Below are positions 59,936 to 64,000 of a DNA stretch of 64,000 nt, piece after piece. Source of the stretch: Bacteroidota bacterium. Its GTDB lineage: Bacteria; Bacteroidota; Bacteroidia; Flavobacteriales_F; PHOS-HE28. Positions within the stretch are counted from its first letter, which is position 1; each line of letters opens with the position of its first letter. The stretch spans positions 62,001-126,000 of the forward strand of contig JAKQEI010000104.1 in the NCBI GenBank assembly GCA_029573495.1, in the 5' to 3' direction. The position numbers and the translations under genes are program-made. The notes below the pieces were generated by a model that had not been told where the DNA came from, ran no database searches, and was given only the letters and a program-made list of their open reading frames with translations.

Positions 59936-61207
59936 CTAGTCCACGTTGATCCGGATATTGTCCAGCTCCCAGGTCTTGCCGTCGGTGCTCGAACCGGTGT
60001 ACTTGAAGGCGATGTGGGTGTTCGCACTGATGAAGGCGTTCAGGTCGAGGTCGCCGCTCGGGGTCCAGGTCCAGCTGCCGGTGCTGAGCGCGGGGCTGAG
60101 GTTCGTCCAGGTGCCGGTGCTCGGATCGCCGCTCACATAATCAGTGCTCACCAGCACCTCGAGCGCGGCCCCATTGTAGTTGCACGCGGTCACGAAGCTC
60201 AGACGCGGGTTCGTGCGGGAGGTCAGGTCGATGGAACGGCTGATCAACCACGACTGGCCGGGCACGTTCACATTGTTGATGTAGTTCTTGCACTGACCGT
60301 AGGCCGTGCCATCGATGCTCCCGATCGTGTTCGTGTTCCAGGGGATGTTGTTGTCCGACCATTGGCTCCAGCCATCGGAGGCCACGTTCCCATCGTTGAA
60401 GTTCTTGAAGAAGAAGGGGCATGTGTTCGCCGGTGTGGTGCCATCGCAGCGGGTGCCGTTCATCTGCACGCCGGCCATGTTGCGGTTGCTCAATTGGATG
60501 GTGGTCCCGAAGATGCCCGCCACGCATACGATGGAGCCTTTGCCGAGCGGCAAGGGCTGTCCCGCGTAGCTCGCATATCCGCTCGTGCGCACCATCACTG
60601 AGGAACCGGTGCATCCACGGATGAAACGCTCGCCGACCGTCTGTGCAGCGGCATTCGCCCAGGTCTGTCCGCAGGGGTCCTCGAACTCCACGTCGTTCAC
60701 TCGGATCAATCGGCTCTGCAGGGTGTCCATGGCCTGCAAGGTGAGCTGGCTCGTGGTGACGTTCAGGGGCTCGACGTTCACACCGGTCGCCTGTTTCACC
60801 GTGTTGTTGTCCACGTCAACGCTGTCCAACTGCATCAACCCGTTGTACGGAGCAAGCACCGTTCCTGGCAGGTAGATCCGGATGCTGTCGCCGATGTACA
60901 GCCCGCCGCTGTTCAGCAACCGCAGCGTGAGGCCACCCGTATGGTCCTGCACACTGATGTTCTTGTAGAAGTTGCCATCCACTTCATCCGCCGTCACCAC
61001 CGCGTACACGCTCTTCGACTCGGGGAAGTGGACACGCGTGCCGGTGTAGAGCGCTTTCAACTCGGCGATGGTCATCACACTACCGACCGGCAGCACCCGC
61101 TCCGGCGGGGTGTCGAATTCCTTCTTGCAGGCGACGGCCACCACGGTCAGGCCAAGGGCGAGCACCAGGGTGCGCGTGTTCTTCACGGAAAGGGTTTGCA
61201 TGGGCAT
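59936..61207 (-). CDS. DUF5689-like surface lipoprotein with choice-of-anchor-type C-terminal domain
   Basis: A 423-residue protein. The N-terminus (LVLALGLTVVAVACKKEFD) has a lipobox-like AVAC with Cys near residue 27, followed by the charged KKEFD, as in exported Bacteroidota lipoproteins. Residues about 40-250 match the DUF5689 pattern, with MTIAELKALYTG, VYAVVTADEVDGNFYKNISV and DSIRIYLPGTVL, which is an OB-like fold. Residues 265-423 form a jelly roll (FFKNFNDGNVASDGWSQW, SWLISRSIDLTSR, WELDNIRIN). Probably held on the cell surface as partner of the TonB receptor, whose gene it overlaps by one base. Confidence 0.75.
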   Translation of the reverse strand: MPMQTLSVKNTRTLVLALGLTVVAVACKKEFDTPPERVLPVGSVMTIAELKALYTGTRVHFPESKSVYAVVTADEVDGNFYKNISVQDHTGGLTLRLLNSGGLYIGDSIRIYLPGTVLAPYNGLMQLDSVDVDNNTVKQATGVNVEPLNVTTSQLTLQAMDTLQSRLIRVNDVEFEDPCGQTWANAAAQTVGERFIRGCTGSSVMVRTSGYASYAGQPLPLGKGSIVCVAGIFGTTIQLSNRNMAGVQMNGTRCDGTTPANTCPFFFKNFNDGNVASDGWSQWSDNNIPWNTNTIGSIDGTAYGQCKNYINNVNVPGQSWLISRSIDLTSRTNPRLSFVTACNYNGAALEVLVSTDYVSGDPSTGTWTNLSPALSTGSWTWTPSGDLDLNAFISANTHIAFKYTGSSTDGKTWELDNIRINVD

Positions 61208-63741
61208 CAGAAACTGAAGGTCAACATGGCGAAGTAGTTCCGCCCGAAGAGGTAACTGTATTTGGGGGGGAACCGGTCGACGTCCATGCGGTCATACCGC
61301 AGTTGTTCGAAGCCACCCACCTTGAAATCCTGGTTGTCGAGCACGTTGCTCACGGAGAGGTTGAACGCGATCCGGTACTTGCGTTTGATCATCCACGACT
61401 TGCCCGCAAAGGCATCCACGGTCATGTTGTCATCCAGCTTCTCCTGGGTCAGCAGACCATCCCACTGCGGATCGGTCACCACGAGATTATCGACAGCCGG
61501 CTCCGTGCGGCGGTCCGGGTTCGGGTCCAGGTAGATGTTCCCGAACCAGTTCACGTTCACGCCAGCGAACCAGAACTTGGGCGAGTTGTAGCGCAACCCA
61601 AGGGACGCGGCGGTCTGCGGCATGCCGCCGACCTTGTAGTTCTTCCAGTATACGGTGCGTTCGGAGGCGAAAACCTCCGGGCTGTTGTTGCGCGTGATCG
61701 TGGCCATAGGTCGCGAATCATAGCGATAATCGCCACCGGCATATACCGCGGTCATCTGCCATGTGCTGGTGAGGTTGGCCTCAAGACCGAGCTCGACCCC
61801 GCGGTTGATCTGATCGACACCCGTCATGTTGTAGTTCACGATGGTGAGGTATTCATCGTGGTAGAAGCTCCGCGACCAGAGCTGATCGTAGATCCTGGTG
61901 TAATAGAGGGTGGCGCGTCCCTTCAGGCGAGGGAACCGCACCACGTAGCCGATATCGCCGGTATACACCTTCTCGCTCGTGAGCCCGGGTATGGCCCCAT
62001 CATGGACCCGCGGGCTCAGGTAGGCGACGTTGGTCGCTGGCGGTCGGCTCAGGAAGGCCGCGTTCGCTGCGATGAAGTGCCGCCCGGTGACCTTGTAGAG
62101 GCCACCTGCCTTGATGCCGAAGTTCAGGAAGCCGTGGTCCTCACCCTTCCCTTTGGACGTCTCGGGAAAGCGGCCATTGCGAAGGTTCCCGTCGCGCCAG
62201 AAGGTGGTCTGTGCCACGGAAGCACCCACATAGGCCTCCACCTTCTGCCACTTCTTCTCAAACTGGCCGAACACGTTCACCAAACGCGTGTTCATGTAGT
62301 AGTCCCAACCGAACACATCCCCGACCTCCACCAGCTTGTTCGGACGGTCCAGGTCGTTCTGGGAGATGATCGTGTCATTGAAGTCGCGGTCCGCGAACTG
62401 GTCGATGTCGACCCAATAGTCACCGCCGAGCAGGTCGGACACCGTGTTGAAGTAGTGTGTGCGCTGCAGGTTGAAGCTGCCGCCAATGGTCACATGACGG
62501 TCGTTGGTCATTTCCTTGCTGTACACACTGTTGATGCCGATCCGGTTGGGGTCGGCGCGTTGCTCCTGTACGATGTACTTGCTCCGGTTGCCGGTCACAT
62601 CGTTCCCCGCGATGCCGTTCGCATTCCGCACCGTGTAGAGGTTCTTGCCATTGGCGAAGTACAACTGGTCCCAGTCGATCTGCCGTGCGTTCACATCGGT
62701 GCGCCAGGCCTCCTGCAACTCTGCATAGACCGCCGGGTTCGTCTCGCGGTAGTAGCTCGGCAGGTAGCGGTAATAGTCTGCCCGTGGGTCCTTCGCATCG
62801 AACCAGTTCAATCCGGAGGAACCATCGCGACCGAAGGTGTAGAAGAGGCTCGTGTTCCACTCCGTGCCTTCGCTGGGCTTGTAGTAGTGGCTCGCCATCA
62901 GCAACGGCTTGTGGTCGAAGGTCATCCGGGCGTTCCGCTTCTCACCGTTCTGATAGCCCCAGTTCGGGTTGTAATAGCTGGTGCCAGCCAGGTCATAGGC
63001 CTCCTGCACCGCCACCCCGGACCGGCCCTGGACGATCGGGGCTCCGAAGCCGGAGAAGCTCACACTGTGCTTCTCGTTGATCTTGTGTTCGGCGCTCAGG
63101 AAGTAGGCGTACGCATCGAAGGAGGTGCCTTCCACATAACCTTCCTCCGCCCAGCGTCGCGAACCACTGAAGCTGAAGGACCATCCGTTCTTCATCAATC
63201 CGGTGGAACCGGTCACCATCATGCGGTTGCGATAAGCCCTGTTGGTGGAGGCGTAGGAAACGCGGATGCCTTTGCGCAGGCTGCTCGACCGGACGTTGAT
63301 ATCCGTGGAACCGCCCACCCCACCGAAGTTGTAACGGGTGGCGCCAAGTCCCGTGCGTACCTGCATCCACCTGGTCACGTCGTTCAGGCCCGCCCAGCTT
63401 GACCATTGCGCCCAGCCGGTCTCCAGATCGTTCACGAGCACCCCGTTGATGGTGACCAGGGTGTTCTCCGAATCGTATCCACGGATGCGGAAGCGCGCAG
63501 AACCGAAGTTGAAGCCGGCAACGGCCGTGAACACGTCGCGAGAGGATTGCAGAATGCCGGAAATGTCCTGCGACCCGAGTTCCGCATCCAGGTCGTCCGC
63601 CGTAATGGTGAACACCGGCAACTGCGGCCGGTTCACGGCACTGGTGTCGGGGATCACGGGAGTCAGGGTCGTGTCCGATTGTGCCTGGGCACCAGTAATG
63701 ACAGCGCCGACAAGGGCGGTCGCGAGTAGGGTCCTGATCAT
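61207..63741 (-). CDS. TonB-dependent receptor of the nuclease/DUF5689 locus
   Basis: An 844-residue outer-membrane receptor. Signal peptide (TLLATALVGAVITGAQAQ), no carboxypeptidase-like domain, a plug (residues about 45-160, FTITADDLDAELGSQDISGI, FRIRGYDSENTLVTINGV, VGGSTDINVRSSSLRKG) and barrel to NYFAMLTFSF with a terminal aromatic Phe. Many strands carry Tyr-rich loops (YRYLPSYYRETNPAVY). Start at ATG 63739-63741 chosen for the signal peptide; a TACCTTTG promoter element lies 79 bases upstream. First gene of an operon with the DUF5689-like lipoprotein and a T9SS protein. Cargo unknown; nucleotides or organic phosphate suggested by the neighbouring nuclease. Confidence 0.88.
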   Translation of the reverse strand: MIRTLLATALVGAVITGAQAQSDTTLTPVIPDTSAVNRPQLPVFTITADDLDAELGSQDISGILQSSRDVFTAVAGFNFGSARFRIRGYDSENTLVTINGVLVNDLETGWAQWSSWAGLNDVTRWMQVRTGLGATRYNFGGVGGSTDINVRSSSLRKGIRVSYASTNRAYRNRMMVTGSTGLMKNGWSFSFSGSRRWAEEGYVEGTSFDAYAYFLSAEHKINEKHSVSFSGFGAPIVQGRSGVAVQEAYDLAGTSYYNPNWGYQNGEKRNARMTFDHKPLLMASHYYKPSEGTEWNTSLFYTFGRDGSSGLNWFDAKDPRADYYRYLPSYYRETNPAVYAELQEAWRTDVNARQIDWDQLYFANGKNLYTVRNANGIAGNDVTGNRSKYIVQEQRADPNRIGINSVYSKEMTNDRHVTIGGSFNLQRTHYFNTVSDLLGGDYWVDIDQFADRDFNDTIISQNDLDRPNKLVEVGDVFGWDYYMNTRLVNVFGQFEKKWQKVEAYVGASVAQTTFWRDGNLRNGRFPETSKGKGEDHGFLNFGIKAGGLYKVTGRHFIAANAAFLSRPPATNVAYLSPRVHDGAIPGLTSEKVYTGDIGYVVRFPRLKGRATLYYTRIYDQLWSRSFYHDEYLTIVNYNMTGVDQINRGVELGLEANLTSTWQMTAVYAGGDYRYDSRPMATITRNNSPEVFASERTVYWKNYKVGGMPQTAASLGLRYNSPKFWFAGVNVNWFGNIYLDPNPDRRTEPAVDNLVVTDPQWDGLLTQEKLDDNMTVDAFAGKSWMIKRKYRIAFNLSVSNVLDNQDFKVGGFEQLRYDRMDVDRFPPKYSYLFGRNYFAMLTFSF

Positions 63742-63820
63742 CGGCGGGCTGCGAGAAGGTCTTGTCCCGCCCGGGCATTCTCCAGACCACAACGGGTAGG
63801 AGGTGCACAAAAGCGGTCGG

Positions 63821-63828
63821 CAAAGGTA
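63821..63828 (-). promoter_or_regulatory. promoter -7 element of the TonB/DUF5689 operon
   Basis: The minus strand reads TACCTTTG, an exact match to TAnnTTTG, 79 bases before the receptor start. Confidence 0.5.
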
Positions 63829-63933
63829 ATTGTCCGGACCGCACGATCCAGGTTCCCGCAAGGTTACCTGATCAACGACTTTTCTGGGGATTCCATCGAA
63901 GCGCCGACCCTGTCCATCGAATTGCGCTAGTCC

Positions 63934-63965
63934 TTGCTTTTCAGCGCTTTCCGTCGTTACTTTTG
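63934..63965 (+). promoter_or_regulatory. promoter for a gene beyond the right edge
   Basis: TTG at 63934-63936 and TACTTTTG at 63958-63965, 21 bases apart, match the TTG / TAnnTTTG layout. The remaining 35 bases have no start codon with a long open frame, so the gene lies outside the window. The gap 63742-64000 holds otherwise nothing I can identify. Confidence 0.6.
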
Positions 63966-64000
63966 CTGGCTTTTCGGCGAACCTCCCAGGTCGTTGCTAC

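Noticed and set aside
61303-63402. A 699-residue open frame on the plus strand.
   Set aside because: It is the antisense of the TonB receptor, which has clear plug and barrel sequence.

Overview
The window reads as a chromosomal segment of a high-GC member of the Bacteroidota, most likely a flavobacterial-type lineage. Direct evidence is the set of type IX secretion (T9SS) C-terminal sorting domains, a PorP/SprF protein, SprB-like giant surface protein, TonB receptors with carboxypeptidase-like N-terminal domains, DUF5686 and DUF6089 proteins, and recurring promoter -7 elements of the Bacteroidota form TAnnTTTG or TAnnTTCG. Start codons mostly lack Shine-Dalgarno sequences, as expected for the phylum. 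No rRNA, tRNA, CRISPR array, transposase or phage gene was recognised, and no gene-free stretch exceeds 300 bases.

Layout. 1-7.5 kb: the end of kbl, a lone SiaB-like protein that looks internally duplicated, then the translation cluster rplM-rpsI-rpsB-tsf-pyrH-frr with a structured leader before rpsB, a hairpin between rpsB and tsf and a terminator after tsf; a radical SAM/SPASM gene converges on frr across a perfect 32-bp palindrome. 7.6-14.4 kb: a four-gene plus-strand cluster (DUF5686 outer-membrane protein, MMPL/RND exporter, RmlA-type nucleotidyltransferase, prenyl diphosphate synthase). 14.4-18.4 kb: a TIGR01777 epimerase, a secreted protein sharing its N-terminal module with the giant protein below, and two unknowns. 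18.5-22.6 kb: sucA-sucB of the 2-oxoglutarate dehydrogenase complex. 22.7-37.5 kb: a T9SS cargo protein, then a translationally coupled trio of a 3247-residue surface protein with 31 tandem domains, a SprF-like partner and an OmpA/PD40 protein.

37.5-40 kb holds a minus-strand operon of a barrel-less TonB plug protein, an ECF sigma factor and a membrane-anchored TPR protein that is a likely anti-sigma. 40-44.4 kb holds nfuA and, divergently, a probable copper-handling operon (HYC_CC_PP-like protein, TonB receptor, secreted HMA protein, gamma carbonic anhydrase). 44.4-53.7 kb is the envelope biogenesis cluster murI, two OmpH/Skp chaperones, bamA, uppS, DUF6089, nadK, a second Omp85-type protein and a CBS protein, all read on the minus strand. 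pdxJ, a hydrolase and an unknown secreted protein follow on the plus strand.

56-63.8 kb carries what I read as a surface system for scavenging nucleic acid or organic phosphate: a secreted endonuclease/exonuclease/phosphatase protein, two tandem paralogous T9SS proteins with an OB-fold-like segment, a DUF5689-like lipoprotein and a TonB receptor. The right edge contains a good promoter for a gene outside the window. Most promising for follow-up are this nuclease/TonB locus, the plug-only/sigma/TPR operon, the conserved cysteine pair in all 31 repeats of the giant protein, the duplicated SiaB protein, the rpsB leader and the palindrome at the frr end.
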